NCBI GenBank assembly: GCA_963597355.1
Contig: CAVBPR010000002.1
Coordinates: forward strand, 248,001-312,000
Direction: 5' to 3'
Length of the DNA: 64,000 bases
Source of the DNA: UMGS1766 sp963597355
GTDB taxonomy: Bacteria; Bacillota; Clostridia; Oscillospirales; Oscillospiraceae
Positions 41,056 through 49,204 of the stretch are shown here, piece after piece (within the stretch, counting starts at the first letter, position 1; every line of letters begins with the position of its first letter). The position numbers and the translations under genes were made by a program. The notes below the pieces were generated by a model. It worked only from the letters and a program-made list of their open reading frames with translations, was not told where the DNA came from and ran no database searches.

Positions 41056-41841
41056 ATGAGTCAGAGGATCATTTTTTTCGATGTTGATGGTACAATTATC
41101 ACAGAGGATGATTATATTCCTCAATCGACAATTACGGCCATTCGAGCCGCTCAGAATGCGGGAAATTTATGTTTTGTAAACACGGGGCGACCGTATTCTC
41201 ATGTACCGCCAGCGGTGAAAGACATCGGGTTTTCCGGATATATTTGTTCCTGCGGACAGCATGTTTCCTATCAGAATCAACTTTGCTATCACGTTGGGTT
41301 TACCCCGCAGCAATCTTATGATATTTTGCAGCAGATACGCTTCTGCCATTTAGAGGCAGTGTTCGAATCGGAATTGGGTGTGTGGCATTGGGGGACAAGC
41401 GGGCGAGTTCAGAAAAATAAGGAGCATTTTAAAGCGCTTGGATTTTCAATTGATAAAAGTGTAGATGAACCGGATTTTTGCTTTGATAAATTCTGCATCT
41501 GGCCGACCGAACAGGGGAATCTAAATGCATTTCTTTCCTTTATTGCGCCTTATTGTGAGGTAATTTTTCGAGAAAACAATTTCATGGAGTTAACCTATAA
41601 GGGTTATTCCAAGCAAAAAGGCATTGAATATATATTAGACAAGACAGGAATTCCAAAGAGCTCCAGCTATGCGATAGGGGACAGCACAAATGATTTGCCG
41701 ATGTTGCAATGCGTTGCCCATGCGGTTGTGATGGGGAATGCACCAGATGAGGTAAAAAAAGAAGCAGAATTTGTGACAGCGCCACTGCGTGAGAATGGAA
41801 TTGCCCTTGCGTTGAGGAACTACGACCTATGTGGCTTTTGA
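41056..41841 (+). CDS. HAD-superfamily phosphatase, Cof type
   Basis: 261 residues: HAD motif I FFDVDGTIITED near residue 6, motif II FVNTGRP, a C2-type cap, motif III lysine in YKGYSKQKGIEYIL and motif IV GDSTNDLPMLQ. Such enzymes dephosphorylate sugar phosphates or flavin and PLP-type cofactors; the substrate is not predictable. The ATG at 41056 lies 8 bases behind AGGTGA; a GTG at 41044 is the alternative. Confidence 0.92.
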   Translation: MSQRIIFFDVDGTIITEDDYIPQSTITAIRAAQNAGNLCFVNTGRPYSHVPPAVKDIGFSGYICSCGQHVSYQNQLCYHVGFTPQQSYDILQQIRFCHLEAVFESELGVWHWGTSGRVQKNKEHFKALGFSIDKSVDEPDFCFDKFCIWPTEQGNLNAFLSFIAPYCEVIFRENNFMELTYKGYSKQKGIEYILDKTGIPKSSSYAIGDSTNDLPMLQCVAHAVVMGNAPDEVKKEAEFVTAPLRENGIALALRNYDLCGF

Positions 41842-41883
41842 TTGCAATTGCATGAACGTAAATGTATAATAACTACGAAAAGC

Positions 41884-41914
41884 GAAACGCCCCTGACTAG
41901 GCGTTTCCTTTTTG
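41884..41914 (+). terminator. Terminator of the HAD phosphatase gene
   Basis: GAAACGCC and GGCGTTTC pair around an 8-base loop, followed by CTTTTTG. Confidence 0.8.
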
Positions 41915-42020
41915 TGTAAAGAAAAATATGTGTTTTTCTATTTCCATATGGTGTGATAGAGAGGAATACGCTACATATTTTGCCTGAGAAAAAGGCCTGA
42001 AGATAATGGGAGGGGTTATT

Positions 42021-43193
42021 ATGGAATTTCAATTTGCAAAGAGAATGGAGAGCTTTCAGCCCGGCATTTTTAACGTGCTAAATGACAAAAAGAATGAGAT
42101 GGTTCGCGCAGGACGTACCGTTTATAATTTATCGGTTGGAACGCCAGATTTTTTGCCGGATGAAAATGTTATGCGTGTTATGCAGGAGGCATGCAAAAAT
42201 CCTGACAATTATAAGTATTCCCTTGGCAATCTTCCGGAGCTTGTAAAGGCGGTTCAGGATTGGTATCAGCGCCGTTATTCTGTAACGTTGGAACCGGATG
42301 AAATCATGTCCGTGAATGGATCGCAGGAGGGAATTGCACATATTGCGTTGCCGCTGTGTGATCCGGGAGATTTGGTCTTGTGCCCCAATCCGGGTTATCC
42401 TATTTTTGAAATGGGACCCTGGCTGTGCGGCGCTGAAATTGCTTATTATGATTTGCTGGAAGAAAATCATTATCTTCCTGATTTGAATGCAATTCCAGAA
42501 GAGATTGCCTTGAAAGCAAAGATGATGGTGGTTTCTTATCCGGCAAATCCTGTTTGTGTAACGGCTCCTCGCAGTTTCTATGAAGAACTGGTCGCATTTG
42601 CGAAAAAATATAATATCATCATTCTGCACGACAATGCGTATTCCGAAATTGTTTATGACGGACGTGATGGAATTAGCTTTCTTAGTATTCCGGGAGCAAA
42701 GGATGTCGGCATTGAATTTAATTCTCTTTCAAAATCTTATAATCTGACCGGAGCTCGAATTTCGTTTGTTTTAGGAAATCGGGAAATTATCTCCGCGTTT
42801 TCAAAGGTGCGTTCCCAAATTGACTATGGTATCTTTTTGCCGGTGCAGCTTGCTGCAGTGGAAGCTTTGAACGGAAGTCAGGAAGGGGTTGCGGCGCGCA
42901 GAGAAGAGTATCAGCGGCGTCGGGATGCTTTGTGCGGTGGATTTCGCAGAATTGGATGGAATGTTCCGGATAGCGAAGGAAGCATGTTTGTTTGGGCTCC
43001 AATTCCAGATCATTATGATAATTCGGTCAAATTCTGCATGGATTTGATGGAACAGAGTGGTTTGATTTGCACGCCAGGCTCTGCTTTTGGCAGCCTGGGA
43101 GAGGGACATGTGCGCTTTGCGTTGGTGCAGCCGGTTGAAAAAATACAAGAGATTGTAAAAGCAGTGGATGATTGCGGCATTTTGAAAAAATAA
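42021..43193 (+). CDS. Class I/II PLP-dependent aminotransferase, possibly LL-diaminopimelate type
   Basis: 390 residues: an N-terminal substrate loop (VYNLSVGTPDFLPDENVM), GSQEGIAHIALPLCDPGD, PNPGYPIFEMG, PANPVC, HDNAYSEIVYDG and the Schiff-base lysine in FNSLSKSYNLTGARISF. The pattern places it with the DapL/alanine/aspartate transaminase group. DapL would convert tetrahydrodipicolinate directly to LL-diaminopimelate and complete the dapA-dapB route in this window, but substrate specificity is not certain. It stands alone after a terminator; GGGAGGGG precedes the ATG. Confidence 0.85.
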   Translation: MEFQFAKRMESFQPGIFNVLNDKKNEMVRAGRTVYNLSVGTPDFLPDENVMRVMQEACKNPDNYKYSLGNLPELVKAVQDWYQRRYSVTLEPDEIMSVNGSQEGIAHIALPLCDPGDLVLCPNPGYPIFEMGPWLCGAEIAYYDLLEENHYLPDLNAIPEEIALKAKMMVVSYPANPVCVTAPRSFYEELVAFAKKYNIIILHDNAYSEIVYDGRDGISFLSIPGAKDVGIEFNSLSKSYNLTGARISFVLGNREIISAFSKVRSQIDYGIFLPVQLAAVEALNGSQEGVAARREEYQRRRDALCGGFRRIGWNVPDSEGSMFVWAPIPDHYDNSVKFCMDLMEQSGLICTPGSAFGSLGEGHVRFALVQPVEKIQEIVKAVDDCGILKK

Positions 43194-43264
43194 ATTCTGT
43201 TATCGTTACTGCGATTAGGCACTGTATTTAGATACAAAAAGTACTTTTATCAATATTTTTTAAG

Positions 43265-43316
43265 ATGTTAAATTTTTAACAATTTCCTTGCAATTGATAT
43301 CACACTGTGTTAAAAT
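43265..43316 (+). promoter_or_regulatory. Promoter of nfnAB with an adjacent Rex-like operator
   Basis: TTGCAA (43288-43293) and TAAAAT (43311-43316) are 17 bp apart. Just upstream, 43265-43282 reads ATGTTAAATTTTTAACAA, 13 of 14 specified bases of the Rex consensus TTGTTAA-N4-TTAACAA. Confidence 0.6.
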
Positions 43317-43379
43317 TTGCTTGCATTAAATGAGAGAGTGGTACAAAAACCATCTTTCTATAAAACGGGAGTGAGTCTT

Positions 43380-44231
43380 TTGTTCAAAATTGTTCGTAAA
43401 GAAGCGCTAAACCCTAATGTCACACTGATGGAAATTGAAGCTCCATTTGTGGCGAAGAAGGTAAAAGCGGGTCAATTCATTATTCTTCGCATCGATGAAT
43501 ACGGAGAGCGTCTGCCGCTGACGGTTGCTGGTTATGATCGGGAGAAAGGCACTGTTACAATCATCTTCCAGTTGGTCGGTATGACTACAAAGGCATTGGC
43601 CCAACTGAACGAGGGAGACTATCTAAAAGACTTTGTAGGTCCTTTGGGTAAGGCTACTGACACCGAAAACAAGAAGAGAGTTGCTGTTGTTGGCGGTGGC
43701 GTGGGCTGCGCAATTGCATACCCGGTTGCTAAGGCTATGCACGAAGCAGGTGCGGTTGTAGACGGTATCATGGGTTTCCGCAACAAGGATATTGTTATTT
43801 TGGAGAAGGAATTCAACGAGGCCTGCGATAACTTCTACATGATGACAGATGATGGCAGTTATGGTGAAAAAGGTTTTGTTACCGTTAAGCTGCAAGAGTT
43901 GCTTGAGTCCGGTATCCAGTATGATGAAGTGATTGCAATCGGACCGGTTCCGATGATGAGCTTTGTATGTAAGACCACAAAGCCATTTGGCGTAAAGACT
44001 GTCGTCAGCTTGAACCCAATTATGATCGATGGCACTGGTATGTGCGGTGGATGTCGCGTCACCGTAGGTGGCGAGACAAAGTTTGCCTGCGTAGATGGCC
44101 CTGAGTTCGATGGACATGAGGTTGATTTTACAGAGTTGATGAATCGTAACTCTGCCTACCGTGATCAAGAAGCCGAAAAAATGAGTCATTTGTGCCGGTT
44201 TGAAAAACTGGGACAGGATTTGATCAAGTAA
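43380..44231 (+). CDS. nfnA: NADH-dependent ferredoxin:NADP oxidoreductase, subunit A
   Basis: 283 residues of the ferredoxin-reductase/PyrK-like family: an FAD-binding barrel (KAGQFIILRIDEYGERLPLT), an NAD(H) domain (VAVVGGGVGCAIAYPVAKAM) and a C-terminal [2Fe-2S] site DGTGMCGGCRVTVGGETKF followed by AC, with the Asp plus three Cys pattern reported for NfnA. With NfnB it forms the cytoplasmic bifurcating complex that makes NADPH from NADH and reduced ferredoxin. The start is TTG behind GGGAGTG; the frame is open upstream but has no ribosome site. Confidence 0.9.
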   Translation: MFKIVRKEALNPNVTLMEIEAPFVAKKVKAGQFIILRIDEYGERLPLTVAGYDREKGTVTIIFQLVGMTTKALAQLNEGDYLKDFVGPLGKATDTENKKRVAVVGGGVGCAIAYPVAKAMHEAGAVVDGIMGFRNKDIVILEKEFNEACDNFYMMTDDGSYGEKGFVTVKLQELLESGIQYDEVIAIGPVPMMSFVCKTTKPFGVKTVVSLNPIMIDGTGMCGGCRVTVGGETKFACVDGPEFDGHEVDFTELMNRNSAYRDQEAEKMSHLCRFEKLGQDLIK

Positions 44232-44245
44232 GGAGTGGAATGATC

Positions 44246-45649
44246 ATGGCAGAAATGAAAAAACCGAACATGGATCCCAAGAAAGCTCCAATGCCTGCTC
44301 AGGATCCAAATGTACGCAATAAGAATTTTTTAGAGGTTTGCACAGGTTATTCTGAAGAGACTGCTCTGACAGAGGCTACGCGTTGCCTGCATTGCAAAAA
44401 CCATCCTTGTGTCAATGGCTGCCCGGTTAACGTGCATATTCCGGAGTTTATTGCCAAGGTTGCTGAGGGCGACTTCAAAGCTGCTTATGAAGTGATAAAC
44501 GGGACAAATGCGCTGCCTGCAATCAGCGGTCGTGTGTGTCCGCAGGAGAGCCAATGCGAAAGCAAGTGCATTCGTGGCATTAAGGGCGAGCCGGTTGGTA
44601 TTGGCCGCTTGGAGCGTTTTGTTGCAGACTGGTATCGTGAAAATGTAGTGGAAAAGCCTGTTAAGCCGGAGTCGAACGGAAAAAAGGTTGCTGTGGTTGG
44701 TTCCGGTCCTTCTGGCCTTACCTGCGCCAGTGATCTGGCAAAGCTTGGCTATCAGGTAACGATCTTTGAGGCATTCCACACTGCCGGAGGTGTTCTTGTA
44801 TACGGCATCCCGGAATTCCGTCTGCCAAAGGCCATTGTACAGAGCGAGGTTGATAAGTTGACTGCGCTCGGCGTCGAAGTTATGACCGATATGGTGATTG
44901 GTAAGGTTCTGAGCATTGACGAGCTTTTCGAGATGGGCTACCAGGCAGTTTTCATTGGCTCTGGTGCAGGTTTGCCGATGTTTATGAATATTCCCGGCGA
45001 AGGTCTGTCCGGTGTCTACTCTGCGAATGAGTACCTTACTCGCACAAACCTTATGAAGGCATATCTTCCCGAATATGACACTCCGGTCAAGAAGAGTAAG
45101 GCGGTTGCAGTTGTCGGTGGCGGCAACGTAGCAATGGACGCTTGCCGTTGTGCAAAGCGTCTGGGTGCCGAGAATGTATATGTCGTCTATCGTCGCTCAA
45201 AGGAAGAAATGCCTGCGCGTGTTGAGGAAGTGGAACATGCGGAAGAGGAGGGCATTGACTTTAAACTTTTGTGCAACCCTGTCCGTATTATTGGCGACGA
45301 TCACGGCAATGTAGTTGGCATGGAGTGCGTTCGTATGGAACTGGGTGAGCCAGATGCTTCCGGTCGTCGTCGTCCGGTTGAAGTTCCGGATTCCAACTTT
45401 GTCCTGGATGTAGACACCGTTATCATGAGCCTTGGCACTTCTCCCAACCCGCTCATTCGTTCTACTACGCCTGGTTTGGAAACAAATAAAAAAGGCTGCC
45501 TGATTGTGGGCGAAGATGATGTTTCTACAACTCGTGAGGGTGTCTTTGCTGGTGGCGATGCGGTTACCGGAGCAGCGACGGTTATTCTTGCAATGGGTGC
45601 CGGTAAGAAAGCTGCAGTAGCCATTGATGAGTATTTGTCAAAGAAATAA
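44246..45649 (+). CDS. nfnB: NADH-dependent ferredoxin:NADP oxidoreductase, subunit B
   Basis: 467 residues, also annotated as glutamate-synthase-like beta chain. N-terminal cluster cysteines appear in CLHCKNHPCVNGCPVNVHIP and CPQESQCESKCIRG, followed by FAD (AVVGSGPSGLTCASDLA, about 148) and NADPH (VAVVGGGNVAMDACRCAKRL) domains. No glutamate synthase large subunit is nearby, and nfnA lies directly upstream, so the bifurcating role is preferred. An ATG 6 bases upstream (44240) is an equally possible start; AAGGAG precedes both. Confidence 0.9.
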   Translation: MAEMKKPNMDPKKAPMPAQDPNVRNKNFLEVCTGYSEETALTEATRCLHCKNHPCVNGCPVNVHIPEFIAKVAEGDFKAAYEVINGTNALPAISGRVCPQESQCESKCIRGIKGEPVGIGRLERFVADWYRENVVEKPVKPESNGKKVAVVGSGPSGLTCASDLAKLGYQVTIFEAFHTAGGVLVYGIPEFRLPKAIVQSEVDKLTALGVEVMTDMVIGKVLSIDELFEMGYQAVFIGSGAGLPMFMNIPGEGLSGVYSANEYLTRTNLMKAYLPEYDTPVKKSKAVAVVGGGNVAMDACRCAKRLGAENVYVVYRRSKEEMPARVEEVEHAEEEGIDFKLLCNPVRIIGDDHGNVVGMECVRMELGEPDASGRRRPVEVPDSNFVLDVDTVIMSLGTSPNPLIRSTTPGLETNKKGCLIVGEDDVSTTREGVFAGGDAVTGAATVILAMGAGKKAAVAIDEYLSKK

Positions 45650-45686
45650 TTTGCGCAGGATAAAATAATATCGGCATGAAGTTTGG

Positions 45687-45724
45687 TCCCCTGGTTGCTG
45701 TCTATTCAGACAACAGCCAGGGGA
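45687..45724 (+). terminator. Probable 3' hairpin of nfnAB
   Basis: TCCCCTGG with CCAGGGGA and TGTCT with AGACA form a long stem 38 bp after nfnB. The T-run is poor. Confidence 0.5.
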
Positions 45725-46141
45725 TTGTCATTGTTATGAAGAAACAAGTACATGCGACTAATGCTGCTGTCCGCTGCCTGTAAAACGTTGTTTGCGACAG
45801 CCCTCAGCATCGCACTTCCAGTAGCGCACAGAAAGTTTTGTCGACATCCGGTGGCAGGATCGCTTTATACGAAAAAGCTGAATGAAAGAAAACAGAAATT
45901 TTGTCTTCCATTCGCGAAGAATAAGACCACGTCCCAAAATTTGTAATATAAAGTGACCCCCGTCTGATTTCTAACGGGAAGTCAGACGGGGGTTGCCTGT
46001 ATGCACTCCGAAAACTGCTGGCTGACATCTGATAAGCAAATTAATTCCTTATCGCTGTTAGGCCAACGGTTCTGGAGAATTTTATGAAAACTCTGTGATG
46101 GTTAATAGCCACTTATATAATTGTGGCATTTAAATTAGAGT
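45725..46141. other. Intergenic stretch without a supported gene
   Basis: Apart from a strong hairpin at 45957-45992 (CCCCCGTCTGA with TCAGACGGGGG) I see nothing supported. A 64-codon plus-strand ORF at 45752-45946 has no ribosome site and no recognisable sequence. The hairpin lacks a T-run on either strand. Confidence 0.6.
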
Positions 46142-46501
46142 TTACTTATCGAATGAAACACCGGAAACATGTACATTAACAGTTGTTACCTTCAGACCGG
46201 TTACTGATTCCACACTGGAAAGAACAGCGCTTTGTACACTGGCTGCAACCGCCTGCATGTTAAAACCAAACGACACAACAATGGACAAATCAACAATCAG
46301 TTGATCTTCCTCCGCACGAAGACGAATGGCACGAGATAAATTCTTCTTTACTGAGGCGATGTCACTGCCTAGATGAGACAATCCGCTGACACCTTCCACC
46401 TCAACAGTGGCCATGGCAACGACCGTGAAAATTGCATCCTGAGAAATGTGAATGTTGTTCTGTCCATCTAACTGAGAAATATACTCTTTATTTTCGCTCA
46501 T
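46142..46501 (-). CDS. Asp23/Gls24 family protein
   Basis: 119 residues with the Asp23/Gls24 (DUF322) pattern: ISQDAIFTVVAMATVEVEGV near residue 20, DQLIVDLSIVVSFGFNMQAV in the middle and VTGLKVTTVNVHVSGVSF at the end. These small cytoplasmic proteins are linked to cell-envelope stress and fatty-acid metabolism in Firmicutes, with no known enzyme activity. The ATG at 46501 lies 8 bases behind GGAGGAG; the longer frame has no ribosome site. Confidence 0.9.
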   Translation of the reverse strand: MSENKEYISQLDGQNNIHISQDAIFTVVAMATVEVEGVSGLSHLGSDIASVKKNLSRAIRLRAEEDQLIVDLSIVVSFGFNMQAVAASVQSAVLSSVESVTGLKVTTVNVHVSGVSFDK

Positions 46502-46575
46502 GGTAGGATCTCCTCCAAAATCAACTTTGTAAGTCATAATTATTTTATCATATGTAAGAAAAAAAACAAGTGCTT

Positions 46576-47067
46576 TTACGTTTTGATGTGTTCTGCCAGA
46601 GAGCGGTCACTCCAGTAGGAAGTCATTTTAAATTTTCGGTCATAGGTCATTTCCTCTCCAAGACAGGATGACAATTCGTCTGGCAAATTCCACACACGAG
46701 CTTGCTCTTCTGTAGGAAATTCAACTTCAGCATAGGAAAATGCTCCTCCGTCAACCTGAGAACATTCCAGCAATAATTCATCTCTCAAGCGGTAGGTATG
46801 CAGCTCTTTATGGATTAACGGATAAGCAAGCATTTCCTCCAATTCGCTGAATTGCTCTTTTGTGATGGGAGTTTCTACTTCGTGACGTACCAGATCGCCG
46901 TTGCTTTTAATACAAAGCATATAGCTTTCGCTGGCATCCGTGTGATTCCATGTGCGACGGATTCGAACTTGAGGATCGGTTGAAAGATATCCCTGCCACT
47001 GATCAAGAAATGTGGTTTCCGGCATGTTTGGGAATGCCAAAAGTTTAAATTTGCGTTCGATTTCCAT
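46576..47067 (-). CDS. CYTH domain protein
   Basis: 163 residues starting with the diagnostic EIERKFKLL (ExExK) and continuing with basic and acidic strands typical of a triphosphate tunnel: VRIRRTW, YMLCIKSNGDLVRHEVETPI, LLLECSQVDGGAFSYAEVEF. CYTH enzymes hydrolyse tripolyphosphate or nucleoside triphosphates, or make cAMP. The short bacterial form is usually a triphosphatase; that specificity is inference. It follows radA by 22 bp on the same strand. Confidence 0.9.
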   Translation of the reverse strand: MEIERKFKLLAFPNMPETTFLDQWQGYLSTDPQVRIRRTWNHTDASESYMLCIKSNGDLVRHEVETPITKEQFSELEEMLAYPLIHKELHTYRLRDELLLECSQVDGGAFSYAEVEFPTEEQARVWNLPDELSSCLGEEMTYDRKFKMTSYWSDRSLAEHIKT

Positions 47068-47089
47068 CTGTAGTTCACCTAACTTTGTA

Positions 47090-48460
47090 TCAAAGTATTG
47101 TTGCCAGTGCTTCTCGAATATTTTTTACGGGAATCAGCTGCAGCCCGTCAATTTTTGTTGCTTTTGCGATAATAGATGCGGGAACAATTGCTTTTGTAAA
47201 TCCTAGACGATGAATTTCAGACAGCCGCTGATTTGCAGCGTTGATGCTTCGAATTTCACCGGTTAGTCCAACCTCGCCAATAGCTGCCAGATCTTGCGGT
47301 AGAGATCGATCCCGAAAACTTGATGCCAACGCCAACACTGTAGCTAAGTCGGCTGCCGGTTCATCAACATACAATCCTCCGACAACATTGATATACGCAT
47401 CGCAACCGCCTAAAAGCAATCCTCCGCGTTTTTCCAGTACTGCGAGCAGTAACATAGCGCGGCTATAATCTAGTCCATTGCTTGTACGTCTTGGATTGGA
47501 AAAACTGCTGGGTGCAACGAGCGCCTGCACTTCGGCTAAAACCGGGCGATTTCCTTCCATGATACAAGTTACGCAGTTGCCGGGGGCATTCTCGGGACGT
47601 GATGCTAACAGCATTTCAGATGGATTGGGGATTTCCTTTAATCCTCCATCCAGCATTTCAAAGACACCGATTTCATTGGTTGCGCCAAAACGATTCTTTG
47701 CTGCACGTAGAATTCGGAAAGCAACATGTTGATCGCCTTCAAAGTACAAAACGCAGTCAACCATATGCTCCAGCACTTTTGGTCCTGCAATGGATCCTTC
47801 CTTGTTGATGTGTCCAATTACGAAAATCGTAATGTCTTCCGACTTTGCCAGGTTCATCAGTGCTGTTGTGCACTGTTTTACCTGTGAAATGCTGCCGGGA
47901 GTTGTGTCTGAATTTCCAATGCTCATTGTCTGAATGGAATCAATGATTAAAATATCCGGTTTATTGCTATGAACCGCTTCAATCACATCTTCCATAGATG
48001 TTTCAGAAAGCAAGTACAGATAATCACTTGAAACACCCAATCGTTCAGCACGAAGCTTGATTTGGCGAGGCGATTCTTCGCCGGATGCGTAAAGCACGGT
48101 GCATTTTTTGCAAAGCTCGTCACAGATCTGAAGCATCAAGGTGGATTTGCCAATACCTGGTGCGCCGCCAATCAGGACAAGGGAACCCTTTACCGCACCG
48201 CCGCCTAAAACCCGATCCAGTTCGTTCATTCCAGTTTGAAATCGGATTTCTTCAGTGGTAGAGATTTCACTTAGACGCCGGGCTTTGGCGGCGTGCACGG
48301 TAAGTCCGTTTGTTCCGCGCTTTGTAGTTTTTGCGGACATCGGTTGCTCAACGATCGTGTTCCACGCGCCGCAACTGGGGCATTGCCCCTGCCACTTTGG
48401 CAGTTCGTTGCCGCAGTCTGTGCAATAGAAGAGAACTTTGTTTTTCAAGGTAAGATTCAA
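47090..48460 (-). CDS. radA: DNA repair protein RadA
   Basis: 456 residues: N-terminal zinc finger (FYCTDCGNELPKWQGQCPSC), Walker A IGGAPGIGKSTLM near residue 95, Walker B ILIIDSIQTM, the RadA motif KNRFGATNEIGVF near 260, and a C-terminal Lon-protease-like domain. It is a RecA-like branch-migration helicase in recombination repair. The start is uncertain: TTG at 48460 lies right behind AAAGGAAGG, and TTG at 48448 is the alternative. It is downstream of ung, another repair gene, by 15 bp. Confidence 0.95.
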   Translation of the reverse strand: MNLTLKNKVLFYCTDCGNELPKWQGQCPSCGAWNTIVEQPMSAKTTKRGTNGLTVHAAKARRLSEISTTEEIRFQTGMNELDRVLGGGAVKGSLVLIGGAPGIGKSTLMLQICDELCKKCTVLYASGEESPRQIKLRAERLGVSSDYLYLLSETSMEDVIEAVHSNKPDILIIDSIQTMSIGNSDTTPGSISQVKQCTTALMNLAKSEDITIFVIGHINKEGSIAGPKVLEHMVDCVLYFEGDQHVAFRILRAAKNRFGATNEIGVFEMLDGGLKEIPNPSEMLLASRPENAPGNCVTCIMEGNRPVLAEVQALVAPSSFSNPRRTSNGLDYSRAMLLLAVLEKRGGLLLGGCDAYINVVGGLYVDEPAADLATVLALASSFRDRSLPQDLAAIGEVGLTGEIRSINAANQRLSEIHRLGFTKAIVPASIIAKATKIDGLQLIPVKNIREALATIL

Positions 48461-48475
48461 CCTTCCTTTAAAGGA

Positions 48476-49171
48476 TCAGTCAATTGTCCAATCAATTGGG
48501 GTCGCACCATTTTCAAGTAAAAAAGCGTTAACCGCGCTGAAGGGACGGCTGCCGAAAAAGCCACGGCTGGCGGACAGGGGACTGGGATGATTCGAGCAAT
48601 GAATCAGACGAGGATAGTTTCCTTGTCCCAGCTGATTTTCTGTAATCTTTTTTTGCGCCATTTTTCCCCACAGAACATATGCGATGGGTCTTGATTGTTG
48701 TTCCACAATGTCGATGACTGCAGATGTAAACCGCTCCCATCCCCATGATTTATGGCTGTTAGCTTCACCATCATAAACAGTCAAAACATTATTCAGCAGT
48801 AAAACACCCTTTTCTGCCCATGAAGCAAGGCAACCGTGGTTTGGAATTGAAATTTGCAAATCTGCATTCAGTTCTTTGTAGATGTTCCGCAACGAACGGG
48901 GAATAGGAACTCCTTTTTGCACAGAAAAGCTTAATCCATGTGCCTGGCCTCGCTCGTGATAGGGATCTTGCCCGATAATGACGCATTTCACTTGCTCTGG
49001 CGCAGTCAATTGCAGCGCGTGAAATAGATCCTTTCGCGGCGGATAGACCGAAGGATGATCCTTTTGGTATGCCGTTTCTACCTGCTGCATCAAGTGAGAA
49101 AACCACTCAGAACTTGTAATATCTTTTAAATATGGCGCCCAGGAGCCAAGTTCAGAGGCATACTTATCCAT
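48476..49171 (-). CDS. ung: Uracil-DNA glycosylase
   Basis: 231 residues of family 1 UDG: the water-activating loop CVIIGQDPYHERGQAHGLSF near residue 65, LLLNNVLTV, and the leucine-intercalation loop HPSPLSASRGFFGSRPFS near 190. It removes uracil from DNA after cytosine deamination or dUTP incorporation. It lies upstream of radA on one probable transcript. Confidence 0.96.
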   Translation of the reverse strand: MDKYASELGSWAPYLKDITSSEWFSHLMQQVETAYQKDHPSVYPPRKDLFHALQLTAPEQVKCVIIGQDPYHERGQAHGLSFSVQKGVPIPRSLRNIYKELNADLQISIPNHGCLASWAEKGVLLLNNVLTVYDGEANSHKSWGWERFTSAVIDIVEQQSRPIAYVLWGKMAQKKITENQLGQGNYPRLIHCSNHPSPLSASRGFFGSRPFSAVNAFLLENGATPIDWTID

Positions 49172-49204
49172 GTTTTATTCTCCTCTTATTGTGTGACATT
49201 TGCG

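Noticed and set aside
44246..45649. Glutamate synthase small subunit
   Set aside because: The sequence family is shared, but there is no large subunit and nfnA is directly upstream, so NfnB fits better.
45752..45946. 64-codon plus-strand ORF after nfnB
   Set aside because: There is no ribosome site, no promoter and no family resemblance; composition looks intergenic.
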